Shown here in pieces: positions 44,379 to 52,424 of a stretch of DNA of 54,482 bases (positions are counted from its first letter, which is position 1; each line of letters opens with the position of its first letter). The stretch is from Amphiplicatus sp046296195 (lineage in GTDB: Bacteria > Pseudomonadota > Alphaproteobacteria > Caulobacterales > Parvularculaceae). The notes under the pieces are model-generated. The model was not told the DNA's origin and did not search any database. It saw only the letters and a list, made by a program, of their open reading frames with translations. The position numbers and the translations under genes were made by a program. The stretch lies in contig JBKBLR010000016.1 in NCBI GenBank assembly GCA_046296195.1, forward strand, positions 1 to 54,482, given 5' to 3'.

Positions 44379-45674
44379 ATGTCGGATCTCTTTGCGGCGG
44401 CGGGCCTTGAGAGTGAAGCGCCGCGGCCGCTGGCGGATCGGCTGCGGCCTCGATCGCTCGACGAGGTCGCGGGGCAGGAGCATCTGACCGCGCCGGGCTC
44501 GCCGCTGCGGCGCATGCTCGATCGCAAGCGGCTGTCGTCGATCATCCTCTGGGGACCGCCTGGCGTCGGCAAAACGACGATCGCCCGCCTCATCGCGAAG
44601 GAATCCGGTCTCGAATTGGAGCAGGTGTCCGCAGTCTTCTCCGGCGTCGGCGATCTCAGGAAGATCTTCGATAGAGCCGCGGAACGCCGGCGCGTCGGCA
44701 AGGGAACCCTGCTCTTTGTCGATGAAATTCATCGCTTCAATCGCGCGCAGCAGGACAGCTTCCTGCCGCATCTTGAGTCAGGCCTCGTCACGCTCGTCGG
44801 CGCAACGACGGAGAACCCGTCCTTCGAGCTCAATCCGGCGCTGCTCTCCCGGGCGCAGGTTCTGACGCTGAACAGGCTCGGCGAAAAGGCGCTTGAAACC
44901 CTTCTGCGTCGCGCCGAGCGGCTGGTCGGCCGCGACCTGCCCTTGGCGCCCGAGGCGCGCGCGGCGCTTATCGGCATGGCGGATGGCGACGGGCGTTTCC
45001 TGATCACGCTCGCCGAGGCGATCTTTGAGGAATCCCCGGCCGCGGCGCTCGACGCCGCCGCGCTCGGCCGGCTCGTCCAGCGCCGCGCGCCCGTCTACGA
45101 CAAGGCGCAGGAGAGCCATTACAATCTCGCAAGCGCGCTGCAGAAGTCGATCCGCGGCTCGGATGTCGACGCCGCTCTCTATTGGGCGGCGCGGATGATC
45201 GTCGGCGGCGAGGACCCACGCTTCGTCCTTCGGCGGCTGATTGTCATCGCATCCGAAGACATCGGAAACGCCGACCCGCAGGCCCTGCCGCTCGCCATCG
45301 CGGCGGCGGACGCCTTCGAGCGTCTCGGCCAGCCGGAAGGCGAGATCGCCATCGGGCAGCTCGTCGCTTATCTGGCGACGGCGCCGAAATCGAACCGCGC
45401 CCATGTCGCCTTCAAGGAGGCGAAGGCGGCGGCGCGTGAGAGCGGTTCGCTCGCCCCGCCGCTCCATGCGATGAACGCGCCGACAGGGCTCATGAAGTCG
45501 CTCGGCTATTCGCAAGGCTATGTCTATGACCACGACGCCGAGGACGCCTTCGCGGGCCTTGACTATTTCCCGCCCGGAATGGAACGCCGCCGCTTCTACG
45601 CCCCGCGGGAGACCGGCTTCGAGCGCGAGATCGTGAAGCGGCTTGCCGTCTGGGACAGCCGCCGCAAGCCGTAG
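44379..45674 (+). CDS. rarA: Replication-associated recombination ATPase RarA (MgsA)
   Basis: A 431-residue AAA+ ATPase of the clamp-loader clade. Walker A is GPPGVGKTTIARL, Walker B LFVDEIHRFN, and sensor 1 is GATTENPSFELNPALLSRAQ. The C-terminal helical domain contains RIVIASEDIGNADPQAL-type sequence (LIVIASEDIGNADP) and GLDYFPPGME. RarA acts at stalled forks and interacts with SSB. It begins 8 bp after the protease gene, a conserved alphaproteobacterial neighbourhood. Confidence 0.96.
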   Translation: MSDLFAAAGLESEAPRPLADRLRPRSLDEVAGQEHLTAPGSPLRRMLDRKRLSSIILWGPPGVGKTTIARLIAKESGLELEQVSAVFSGVGDLRKIFDRAAERRRVGKGTLLFVDEIHRFNRAQQDSFLPHLESGLVTLVGATTENPSFELNPALLSRAQVLTLNRLGEKALETLLRRAERLVGRDLPLAPEARAALIGMADGDGRFLITLAEAIFEESPAAALDAAALGRLVQRRAPVYDKAQESHYNLASALQKSIRGSDVDAALYWAARMIVGGEDPRFVLRRLIVIASEDIGNADPQALPLAIAAADAFERLGQPEGEIAIGQLVAYLATAPKSNRAHVAFKEAKAAARESGSLAPPLHAMNAPTGLMKSLGYSQGYVYDHDAEDAFAGLDYFPPGMERRRFYAPRETGFEREIVKRLAVWDSRRKP

Positions 45675-45783
45675 AAAGACGCCTGATCGTCCTTGCGCGC
45701 GCACCCTGGCGGCCGGTCCCCGGGGCGTTGCCGCGCCGCCCGGCCTCGGGCAAAACCTGCCCGCCAGTTCTGGATTTCAGCTT

Positions 45784-46170
45784 ATGCTCGGCGGTCACCT
45801 CTGGTTCGCGGTAGGCCTCGGCGGCGCGATCGGCGCCATGGCGCGCTACGGCGTCGGCATCGCCGCCATGCGAGCGCTCGGCCCCAATTTCCCATGGGGA
45901 ACCTTCAGCGTTAACGTCATCGGCTGTTTCGCCATGGGGCTATTCATTGCGTGGCTGACCGCGCGTGAGCCTCACTCGGCGGCGATGCGGAGCTTCGTCG
46001 CCACGGGGATGCTTGGAGGCTTCACGACCTTCTCGGCTTTTGCGCTGGAGGCGGTGACGCTGTGGCGGGACCGCTCGCTGACGGTCGCCGGCTTGTATGT
46101 TCTGGCGTCAGTGATTCTGTCGATCATGGCGCTCGGGGCGGGGCTCGCCGCCGGAAGGGCCATTCCATGA
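45784..46170 (+). CDS. crcB: Fluoride channel CrcB (Fluc)
   Basis: A 128-residue, four-helix membrane protein. Fluc landmarks are GGAIGAMARYGVG, SVNVIGCFAMG and the central GGFTTFSAF break. It exports fluoride as an antiparallel dimer. The ATG at 45784 gives the normal length; upstream in-frame codons are non-homologous. The 109-bp leader shows no crcB (fluoride) riboswitch consensus. The stop overlaps the rluC-like start as ATGA. Confidence 0.95.
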   Translation: MLGGHLWFAVGLGGAIGAMARYGVGIAAMRALGPNFPWGTFSVNVIGCFAMGLFIAWLTAREPHSAAMRSFVATGMLGGFTTFSAFALEAVTLWRDRSLTVAGLYVLASVILSIMALGAGLAAGRAIP

Positions 46171-47165
46171 CCGGCGTTCAATCGGTCGTCGTCGCCGCGA
46201 AGGATGACGGCCTGCGTCTCGACCGCTGGTTCAAGACCCATTTCCCGGGGCTCAGCCATGCGCGGCTCGAGAAGCTTTTGCGCACGGGGCAGATCCGCGT
46301 CGACGGCGGGCGCGCGAAGGCGAGCCGGCGGGTCGAGACCGGTGAAACGATCCGTATACCACCGATCGACCGGGCGCCGGCCGAAGCCTCGCCGCCGCCG
46401 CCGCCGCGCAAGGATGCGGCGGCCTTTCTCCGCAAGATCACGATCCATGAGGACGATCAGATTCTCGCTCTCAACAAGCCGTTCGGCCTCGCCGTTCAAG
46501 GCGGCACGAAAACGAAGGAGCATGTCGACGGCATGCTCGCCGCGCTCGAGAAGGACGGCGAACGTCCCCGCCTCGTCCATCGGCTCGACGCTGACACCGG
46601 CGGGCTTTTGATCGTCGCAAAGACGCGCAAGGCGGCGGCGGCGCTCGCCCGATCCTTTCAGGGCCGCGGCGTTGAGAAGACCTATTGGGCCCTCTGCGCC
46701 GGGGCGCCGGAACACGCTGAAGGCACGATCAACCTGCCGATCGGAAAGAAGATGGTCTGGACCCGAGCCGGCCAGCGCGAGCAAATGGCACCGGCCGACG
46801 AGGCGGAGGCCAAGACAGCGATCACCGATTACATGGTTCTCGACAGCGCCGGTCCTGTCAGTTTCCTGGCGCTGAAGCCGGTGACGGGCCGGACGCATCA
46901 GCTGCGGGTCCATTGCGCGGCGATCGGCGCCCCGATCATCGGCGACCGCAAATATGGCGGGCCGCGCGCGCGCGTCGAAGGCGTCGGCGAAGGGCTTCAC
47001 CTCTTCTGCCGGTCGATGCGCTTTCCGCATCCAACGACCGGCAAGCTGATGACGCTGACCGCGCCGCTCACCGGCGCCATGAAGGCGAGCTTGGCGCTTT
47101 TCGACTTCGACGCCGACGCCAAGGTTTCCTGGCCTGACCTGCCCTGGAAGAAGCCCGCGCGATGA
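46167..47165 (+). CDS. RluC/RluD-family pseudouridine synthase
   Basis: A 332-residue RluA-family enzyme. An S4 RNA-binding domain occupies about 14-65 (LRLDRWFKTHFPGLSHARLE). The catalytic aspartate is D141 in HRLDADTGGLLIV, and KPVTGRTHQLRVHCAAIGAP is the conserved C-terminal motif. RluC (23S rRNA 955/2504/2580) is the closest match by arrangement, but RluC versus RluD cannot be separated by eye. It is coupled by 4-bp overlaps to crcB before and the ATP12 gene after. Confidence 0.93.
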   Translation: MTGVQSVVVAAKDDGLRLDRWFKTHFPGLSHARLEKLLRTGQIRVDGGRAKASRRVETGETIRIPPIDRAPAEASPPPPPRKDAAAFLRKITIHEDDQILALNKPFGLAVQGGTKTKEHVDGMLAALEKDGERPRLVHRLDADTGGLLIVAKTRKAAAALARSFQGRGVEKTYWALCAGAPEHAEGTINLPIGKKMVWTRAGQREQMAPADEAEAKTAITDYMVLDSAGPVSFLALKPVTGRTHQLRVHCAAIGAPIIGDRKYGGPRARVEGVGEGLHLFCRSMRFPHPTTGKLMTLTAPLTGAMKASLALFDFDADAKVSWPDLPWKKPAR

Positions 47166-47890
47166 CCAAAGCTGGCGAAAATCCGCCGGCTGCGCCCAAA
47201 CGCTTCTTCAAGAGCGCGGCGCTCGCGGAGGAGGGGAACGCGTTCGTCCTCACCCTCGATGGAAGACCGGCGCGAACGCGGGCAGGCCGGCCGCTGTCCA
47301 CTCCGTCGCACCCGCTCGCGGCGGCGATCGCCGCGGAATGGAAGGCGCAAGGGAACTGGCTGCTGTTTCCGGCGATGCCCATGACGCGATTTCGCATGAC
47401 GGTCATCGACCGCGGCGATGAAGACGCCGATTTATGGCGCCGCGGGGTGCTCGACTTTCTTGCCTCAGACCTCCTTTGCTACCGCGCCGAGGCGCCGGCG
47501 GCGCTGATCGAGCGTCAGGCGAGGACGTGGGATCCGATCCTCGCCTGGGCGGCGTCAGAGGGAGTGGCGCTCAAGACCGGCGCCGGCGTCGGGTTCATCG
47601 CCCAGCCGGCGGAGAGCCTTGCGGGCGGGGCCCGTCTTCTTGAGGGGGCGACGGCGGACATGCTCATCGCGATCAAGAGCGCCGCCGAAATCACGGGTTC
47701 GGCGGTCATTGCGCTAGCGCTCTGGCGGCGCGCGTTCGAGGACCACGCTCTGTTCGACGCCGCGCGGACGGATGAAAGATTTCAGGCGGAGAAATGGGGC
47801 TTCGACGCCGAGGCGGAAGCCCGCGCCCGGCGTCTCAAGGCGGACTTTCTCGACGCGGCCCGCTATCTGTCGCTGGCCGGCGCGGGCTGA
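47162..47890 (+). CDS. ATP12-family F1-ATPase assembly chaperone
   Basis: A 242-residue protein. The PKRFFKSAALAEEGNAFVLT start (chosen within 20 residues), LDGRPARTRAGRPLSTP and LFPAMPMTRFRMTVID segments, and the GFDAEAEARARRLKADFLDA tail are those of bacterial ATP12 homologues. In mitochondria ATP12 protects the F1 alpha subunit before assembly. The gene usually follows rluC in alphaproteobacteria, as here with an ATGA overlap. Its last 28 bp overlap the convergent EF-hand gene. Confidence 0.93.
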   Translation: MTKAGENPPAAPKRFFKSAALAEEGNAFVLTLDGRPARTRAGRPLSTPSHPLAAAIAAEWKAQGNWLLFPAMPMTRFRMTVIDRGDEDADLWRRGVLDFLASDLLCYRAEAPAALIERQARTWDPILAWAASEGVALKTGAGVGFIAQPAESLAGGARLLEGATADMLIAIKSAAEITGSAVIALALWRRAFEDHALFDAARTDERFQAEKWGFDAEAEARARRLKADFLDAARYLSLAGAG

Positions 47891-48594
47891 TCGGCGATCG
47901 ACTCGCCGCGATTGGCGATGCGGAAATTCAGAAGTTCATCGCCGGTGAGCACCCCGTCATTGTTTTTGTCGAGGGCGTCGAAATCGATCAGCACCTCGCG
48001 GATGTAATCTTTCCGGCTGACCGTGGGCGCGCCCCCGGCGATGAAAGCGAACTTCGCCCGCGCCTGACTTTCGTGCTCGGCGCGCGCGGCCGTTTCATCG
48101 GCATGCGGCGTCGGGTCGACGAAGCGCCCGCGCCCCGAACCGCTCACCGTCGCTTCGTGCCAGCCGTTCACAAGAAACACGAACTCGTTCACGTCGAGCT
48201 TGCCGTCGCGGTTCTGGTCCGCGATGACGAAATCGAGTTTCGCTTCCTCGAACGCTTCCTTTCGCGTCAGCGCGCCGCTGGCGAATTCCGCCTTGAGCCG
48301 TTCGAGCGGCGACATCGCCGCCTCGGTGCCGCGAATGGGATCATCCGGCGAATAGACGATCGTCTCGGTGCGGGTCTCGACGACCTTGCCGTCGATCGTG
48401 CGGGTCAGCGTGACGCCCTGACGGATCTGCTGCTGCGAATTGAGGAACGAGGCCATTTCGTCCTCGTTGATCGTCGGCGTCTCAGCGGCGGCCGCCGCAT
48501 CCGTGGCGACGGGCAAGTCGACAGGCGGCGATTCCTGCGCGGCGGCGCCGGCAAGGCTGGACAGAGCGATGAACGAGACGGTCAGAACACGCAT
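47863..48594 (-). CDS. Exported EF-hand calcium-binding protein
   Basis: A 243-residue protein with a signal peptide (MRVLTVSFIALSSLAGAAA, cleavage before QES). Two canonical EF-hand loops are seen: DQNRDGKLDVNEF (D126-E137) and DKNNDGVLTGDEL (D209-E220). The middle is acidic and unassigned. A periplasmic calcium-binding or sensor role is inferred. The ATG at 48594 follows a purine-rich stretch. Its 3' end overlaps the ATP12 gene by 28 bp on the opposite strand. Confidence 0.85.
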   Translation of the reverse strand: MRVLTVSFIALSSLAGAAAQESPPVDLPVATDAAAAAETPTINEDEMASFLNSQQQIRQGVTLTRTIDGKVVETRTETIVYSPDDPIRGTEAAMSPLERLKAEFASGALTRKEAFEEAKLDFVIADQNRDGKLDVNEFVFLVNGWHEATVSGSGRGRFVDPTPHADETAARAEHESQARAKFAFIAGGAPTVSRKDYIREVLIDFDALDKNNDGVLTGDELLNFRIANRGESIADQPAPASDR

Positions 48595-48678
48595 GGAGGA
48601 GCCCCGGAGTTAAGGTTTTCGACTGGAGAATACTCATGGCCGGCGGAAATGTCTTCAATCGGCCCTATTACGGAAAGA

Positions 48679-49356
48679 TCAGGTGCGCGCCCCGGCCGAT
48701 AGGGGCGGCGGCGCCGAGACCGTCGGGCCGAAAACGGCATGAAAGGAGGTGTGCAGCGCGGCGTCGGCCTCAGTCAGCGTCACCGGCAGGCCGAGATCGA
48801 CGAGGCTGGTCACGCCGAGCCCCGGCGCCGTCACGCCGCAGGGAACGATGCCGCTGAAATGAGAAAGGTCAGGTTCCACGTTTAAAGCGATCCCGTGAAA
48901 GCTGACCCAGTGGCGCAGGCGGACGCCGATGGCGGCGATCTTGTCCTCGCGCCGCGGCTCGCCCGGTCTTGTCCGGTCGATCCAGACGCCGACCCGGTCT
49001 TCGCGCCGTTCCCCTGTCACGTTGAAATGGGCTAGAGCGCCAATGATCCAATCCTCGAGCGCGCCGACAAAGCCGCGCACGTCCCGTCGGCGCGCGGAAA
49101 GGTCCAACATGACGTAGGCGACCCTCTGCCCCGGGCCGTGATAGGTGAACTGGCCGCCGCGCGGGGATCGGAACACCGGGAAGCGCGCGTCGAGGAGATC
49201 GCCGTCCTTCGCGCTGGCGCCGGCCGTGTAGAGCGGCGGATGTTCGAGGAGCCAGACCATCTCGGGGGCCCCGTGGCGGATTTCAGAGACGATCCCCTCC
49301 ATGGCTTCCGAGGCCGCCGGGTAGGGGACGAGCCCCTCCGATACGGCCCAGCGCAC
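48679..49356 (-). CDS. lipB: Octanoyltransferase LipB
   Basis: A 225-residue lipoyl-protein ligase-type acyltransferase. The conserved segments VWLLEHPPLYTAG, RGGQFTYHGPGQRVAYVMLD, and the catalytic pair K139 (EDKIAAIGVR) and C173 (GIVPCGV) are present. LipB moves octanoate from ACP to lipoyl domains of the 2-oxoacid dehydrogenases. I chose the GTG at 49356 because homology starts there; an ATG at 49449 would add 31 residues of no family similarity and would overlap the divergent SpoA gene start. Confidence 0.92.
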   Translation of the reverse strand: MRWAVSEGLVPYPAASEAMEGIVSEIRHGAPEMVWLLEHPPLYTAGASAKDGDLLDARFPVFRSPRGGQFTYHGPGQRVAYVMLDLSARRRDVRGFVGALEDWIIGALAHFNVTGERREDRVGVWIDRTRPGEPRREDKIAAIGVRLRHWVSFHGIALNVEPDLSHFSGIVPCGVTAPGLGVTSLVDLGLPVTLTEADAALHTSFHAVFGPTVSAPPPLSAGART

Positions 49357-49447
49357 GGGCCGTTGCGATCGGAAGAGAGGACTTAACGCGGTTCTAACCA
49401 AAGCCGTTGAAGCTCGCCTGGTTGCGTTTGCGGAGTCCCTAGCGCCC

Positions 49448-49669
49448 ATGGCCGCGCTCGAACAGGCTGATGTTGAGATCACCGTTCTCGTCGGGAGCGC
49501 CGGCGTGCCGCTGGCTCGGCTGATGACGCTGTCGCGGGGCGACGTGGTGACGCTCGACCGTGGCGTTTCCGGGCCGGTTTCCCTGCTGGCGAACGGCCGG
49601 GAGATTGCGAAGGCGGACGTTACCCTGATCGGCGACCGGGTCGCGGCCGCGGTTTCCGCGCCGACCTGA
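49448..49669 (+). CDS. Stand-alone SpoA/FliN C-terminal-domain protein
   Basis: A 73-residue protein consisting of a single SpoA fold. It matches the FliN C-terminal core closely: DVEITVLVGSAGVPLARLM, then LSRGDVVTLDRGVSGPVSLL, and ANGREIAKADVTLIG. True FliN is about 100-140 residues, with an N-terminal CheC/EIDA segment that is missing here. No flagellar or type III secretion gene is within the window. It could be a flagellar C-ring part, a T3SS SctQ fragment, or a protein with another role. Divergent from lipB, 92 bp between starts. Confidence 0.78.
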   Translation: MAALEQADVEITVLVGSAGVPLARLMTLSRGDVVTLDRGVSGPVSLLANGREIAKADVTLIGDRVAAAVSAPT

Positions 49670-49687
49670 CATCGAGCCGGACCGGGC

Positions 49688-49716
49688 TTGAGGCGGCAGG
49701 GGGCATTTGCTATGGC
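49688..49716 (+). promoter_or_regulatory. Likely promoter of tRNA-Leu(GAG)
   Basis: TTGAGG (49688-49693), a 17-base spacer, then TATGGC (49711-49716). Predicted start near 49723 would leave a leader of about 29 bases to the mature tRNA 5' end at 49752. Confidence 0.45.
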
Positions 49717-49751
49717 CCCCGCCTGCTTCGAAATCCTCTGAAGCAATCAAT

Positions 49752-49836
49752 GCGGTCGTGGCGGAACTGGTAGACGCACCAGCTTGAGGTGCTGGCGAGT
49801 AACATCGTGGAGGTTCGAGTCCTCTCGACCGCACCA
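49752..49836 (+). tRNA. tRNA-Leu (anticodon GAG)
   Basis: An 85-nt cloverleaf including encoded CCA. The acceptor stem pairs GCGGTCG (49752-49758) with CGACCGC (49826-49832). The anticodon stem CCAGC/GCTGG (49779-49783, 49791-49795) encloses TTGAGGT, anticodon GAG at 49786-49788, which reads CUC and CUU leucine codons. A long variable arm, as for class II tRNA, and a GGTTCGAGTCC T-arm are visible. Confidence 0.97.
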
Positions 49837-50088
49837 TTGGGAACCCCCTGTCGGGCTCCAAATTTCTGTTCGAGGCGTCGCCGAAAGTTCGTCCTTCCCA
49901 TTCCAGGGAGTTGCGAGACGGCCGCTATTGGACTGAGCCTTGAAGTCCGTAAGGCCGCCCAAGTCCTTCGCCGTTGGCAGCCGGGAGCCCCAGCGATTCG
50001 CCGTCGGTCCATAGTTGCGAATAACTCGCATTTGCATTAAAGACTCTTCTCGCAGGCGATTCCTTCGCGTGCGGGAGACCCGGATCGA

Positions 50089-50571
50089 ATGTTCCTTGAC
50101 GCATTGAGTGCCGTTCCTCGGCTGGGCGCCGGTCCCGCGCTCGCGCTTGACGCCTTCCGGCTGATGGCGACCGGAAGCGATGAATGCGGACTTGTGGCGC
50201 GGTTTGACGACGAGTTCGGGTTTGCGGGCCGGGCTGCGCTCGGCGCCATGCATCTCTTGGTGCGGGAAATCGGCATGCGAGGTTGCCGGCGGATGACGAT
50301 CGCCTGTCCAGGCTGTTGCCGTCTAACCGATGACGAGTGGCGCATTCTGGCGCTTCTCGGCGCCGCGCAGGCGCGCGATGTTTCGCGCGTGGACTTTCAT
50401 CTCTCCTGTTTGTTTGCCGGGCGCGGCAGCGAAACAGCGCGCGCGGCGGCGTTGGCGCTTGGCGGGCTGTTTCGCGCCGTCGGGCGGGAACTTGACGGTC
50501 CCGCTCTTGAAATCCGGTCGCCGACCCGACCGCCGCACATGAGTCTCGTCCATTCCGGGGACGAGGCCTGA
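50089..50571 (+). CDS. Uncharacterised protein, resembles DUF6628 family
   Basis: A 160-residue protein with no signal peptide or membrane segment. The ARFDDEFGFAGRAALGAMHL and RRMTIACPGCCRLTDDEWRI stretches resemble the small alphaproteobacterial DUF6628 group, which also carries a TIA(P)CC-type cysteine cluster followed by MT-DE. The cysteines (CPGCC near 73-77, and C108) could bind a metal, which is speculation. GCGGGAG lies 11-17 bases before the ATG. The 252 bp between the tRNA and this gene hold no clear gene. Function unknown. Confidence 0.65.
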   Translation: MFLDALSAVPRLGAGPALALDAFRLMATGSDECGLVARFDDEFGFAGRAALGAMHLLVREIGMRGCRRMTIACPGCCRLTDDEWRILALLGAAQARDVSRVDFHLSCLFAGRGSETARAAALALGGLFRAVGRELDGPALEIRSPTRPPHMSLVHSGDEA

Positions 50572-50626
50572 CCCGGAGGTCCTCCGCCCACTGAGGAACG
50601 CCGGTCAGGGTTAAGAGGCATGAGGC

Positions 50627-50956
50627 TTGCGCCCCGCCTCCATTGTGAGACGGTCGATCGCCATCGCCACCGCATTTCTTCTGACCGGACCGCCGGTGCG
50701 GGCGGAAACCGTCATCTTGAGTCCTGATCCCTGTCCGGCGGCGGCCGAGCAGCCGCTCATCATCGACCTTGGCGATGTCGAGCTGTTCAATCGGGACCCT
50801 GAGGTCGCGCTCGGCCGGATTCTTGTCGTCTACCCGCCGCTACGCGAGGGATGGGCGAGCGCCCGCATACTCATGCGCTTTGACCTCGAGCCGCAAGCAG
50901 CGGGCGCGGGCGAGCCGGGCTGTTCGCGCCCGCGCCCCTTCACGGCGCCGAACTAA
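50627..50956 (+). CDS. Small exported protein of unknown function
   Basis: A 109-residue protein with a probable signal peptide (RRSIAIATAFLLTGPPVRA, then ETV). The mature part of about 80 residues has three cysteines and no family I recognise. The start is uncertain: a TTG at 50627 follows AGAGG by 8 bases, and a GTG at 50645 is an alternative. The gene lies in the 493 bp between the DUF6628-like gene and proS, so a real small gene is plausible but not certain. Confidence 0.5.
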   Translation: MRPASIVRRSIAIATAFLLTGPPVRAETVILSPDPCPAAAEQPLIIDLGDVELFNRDPEVALGRILVVYPPLREGWASARILMRFDLEPQAAGAGEPGCSRPRPFTAPN

Positions 50957-51064
50957 GGCCGCTCCGGGGCTTGCGCCCATCTTTGCGGCGGAACCGCCCC
51001 TCGCATGGACAAGCCGCGTCGGCGGTCCCTATAGACGGCGGACTTTCCCCGTCCGGAGCCCCGA

Positions 51065-52408
51065 ATGCGCCTCTCCCGCTATTATCTGCCGGTTCTCAAG
51101 GAAACGCCCGCCGAGGCGCAGATCATCTCACACCAGCTGATGCTTCGGGCCGGCATGATCCGGCAGGTATCAGCCGGCATCTACGCCTGGCTGCCGCTCG
51201 GGTTCCGGGTCCTCAAGAAGATCGAGCAGATCGTTCGCGAAGAGCAGGACCGCGCCGGCGCCGTCGAAATGCTGATGCCGACCATCCAGTCGGCTGAACT
51301 TTGGCGCGAGAGCGGGCGCTATGACGCCTATGGCAAGGAGATGCTGCGCATCAAGGACAGGGCCGACCGCGAAATGCTCTACGGCCCGACGAACGAGGAG
51401 ATGATCACCGAAATCTTCCGCGCCGGGGTCCGTTCGTACAAGGATCTTCCAAAGATGCTCTATCACATCCAGTGGAAGTTTCGCGACGAGGTCCGGCCCC
51501 GCTTCGGCGTCATGCGGGGACGCGAATTCCTGATGAAGGACACTTACTCCTTCGATCTCGACCAGGCCGGCGCGCGCCGCAGCTACAACAAGATGTTCGT
51601 CGCCTATCTGCGGACGTTCCAGCGCATGGGGCTGACCTCTATCCCGATGCGCGCCGACACCGGCCCGATCGGCGGGGACCTCAGCCATGAATTCATCGTG
51701 CTGGCGGAGACGGGCGAGAGCGCGGTCTTCTGCGACCGCCGGCTGCTCGATCTCCCCGCGCCAAGCGCCGACCTCGATTTCGACGGCGATCTGCAGCCGG
51801 TCATCGATCGCTACACCTCCTATTACGCCGCGACGGAAGAAAAGCACGATGTCGCGGAATTCGAGGCGAAGGTCGCCAAGGGCGACCGCATCGCCGCGCG
51901 CGGGATCGAGGTCGGTCACATCTTCTATTTCGGCGAGAAATATTCAGCGCCGATGCGCGCCATGATCGCCGGACCCGATGGCAAGGACCGCCCTGCGGAG
52001 ATGGGAAGCTACGGCGTCGGCGTTTCGCGCCTCGCCGGCGCGCTGATCGAGGCCTTCCACGACGAAGCAGGCTGCAAATGGCCCGTGCCGGTCGCGCCCT
52101 TCCATGTCGGGCTCGTCAATCTTAAGCAGGGGGACGCGGCGACCGATGGAGCCTGCGCGAAAGCCTATGAAGCGTTGGCGGGCGCGGGCGTTGAGGTCCT
52201 TTATGACGATACGCCTGCGCGGCCAGGCGAGAAATTCGCCCGAATGGACCTCATCGGCCTGCCGTTCCAGCTCATCATTGGGCCGCGCGGGCTCGAGGCC
52301 GGCAAGGTCGAGGTCAAGCGCCGCGCTGACGGCCATCGCGACGAGCTCGCGCTCGACGCCGCGCTCGAGATGCTGAAGCGCGACGTCAGAAACGCATTGA
52401 AGGTGTAG
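51065..52408 (+). CDS. proS: Prolyl-tRNA synthetase (short alphaproteobacterial type)
   Basis: A 447-residue class II synthetase. Motif 1 region MIRQVSAGIYAWLPLGFRVL, motif 2 FRDEVRPRFGVMRGREFLMK and motif 3 GSYGVGVSRLAGALIEAF are clear, and the anticodon-binding domain follows (about 345-447). E. coli ProRS is 572 residues because it has an editing INS domain; that insert is missing here, as in other alphaproteobacteria, so Ala-tRNA(Pro) editing must come from a trans factor such as ProXp/YbaK. It precedes lolCE. Confidence 0.96.
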   Translation: MRLSRYYLPVLKETPAEAQIISHQLMLRAGMIRQVSAGIYAWLPLGFRVLKKIEQIVREEQDRAGAVEMLMPTIQSAELWRESGRYDAYGKEMLRIKDRADREMLYGPTNEEMITEIFRAGVRSYKDLPKMLYHIQWKFRDEVRPRFGVMRGREFLMKDTYSFDLDQAGARRSYNKMFVAYLRTFQRMGLTSIPMRADTGPIGGDLSHEFIVLAETGESAVFCDRRLLDLPAPSADLDFDGDLQPVIDRYTSYYAATEEKHDVAEFEAKVAKGDRIAARGIEVGHIFYFGEKYSAPMRAMIAGPDGKDRPAEMGSYGVGVSRLAGALIEAFHDEAGCKWPVPVAPFHVGLVNLKQGDAATDGACAKAYEALAGAGVEVLYDDTPARPGEKFARMDLIGLPFQLIIGPRGLEAGKVEVKRRADGHRDELALDAALEMLKRDVRNALKV

Positions 52409-52424
52409 GGCGTTGAATTCCGCG

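Noticed and set aside
45675..45783. Fluoride (crcB) riboswitch upstream of crcB
   Set aside because: I looked for the conserved pseudoknot sequence and did not find it.
49357..49449. Longer LipB start at ATG 49449
   Set aside because: The extra 31 residues show no LipB similarity and would overlap the divergent SpoA gene start.
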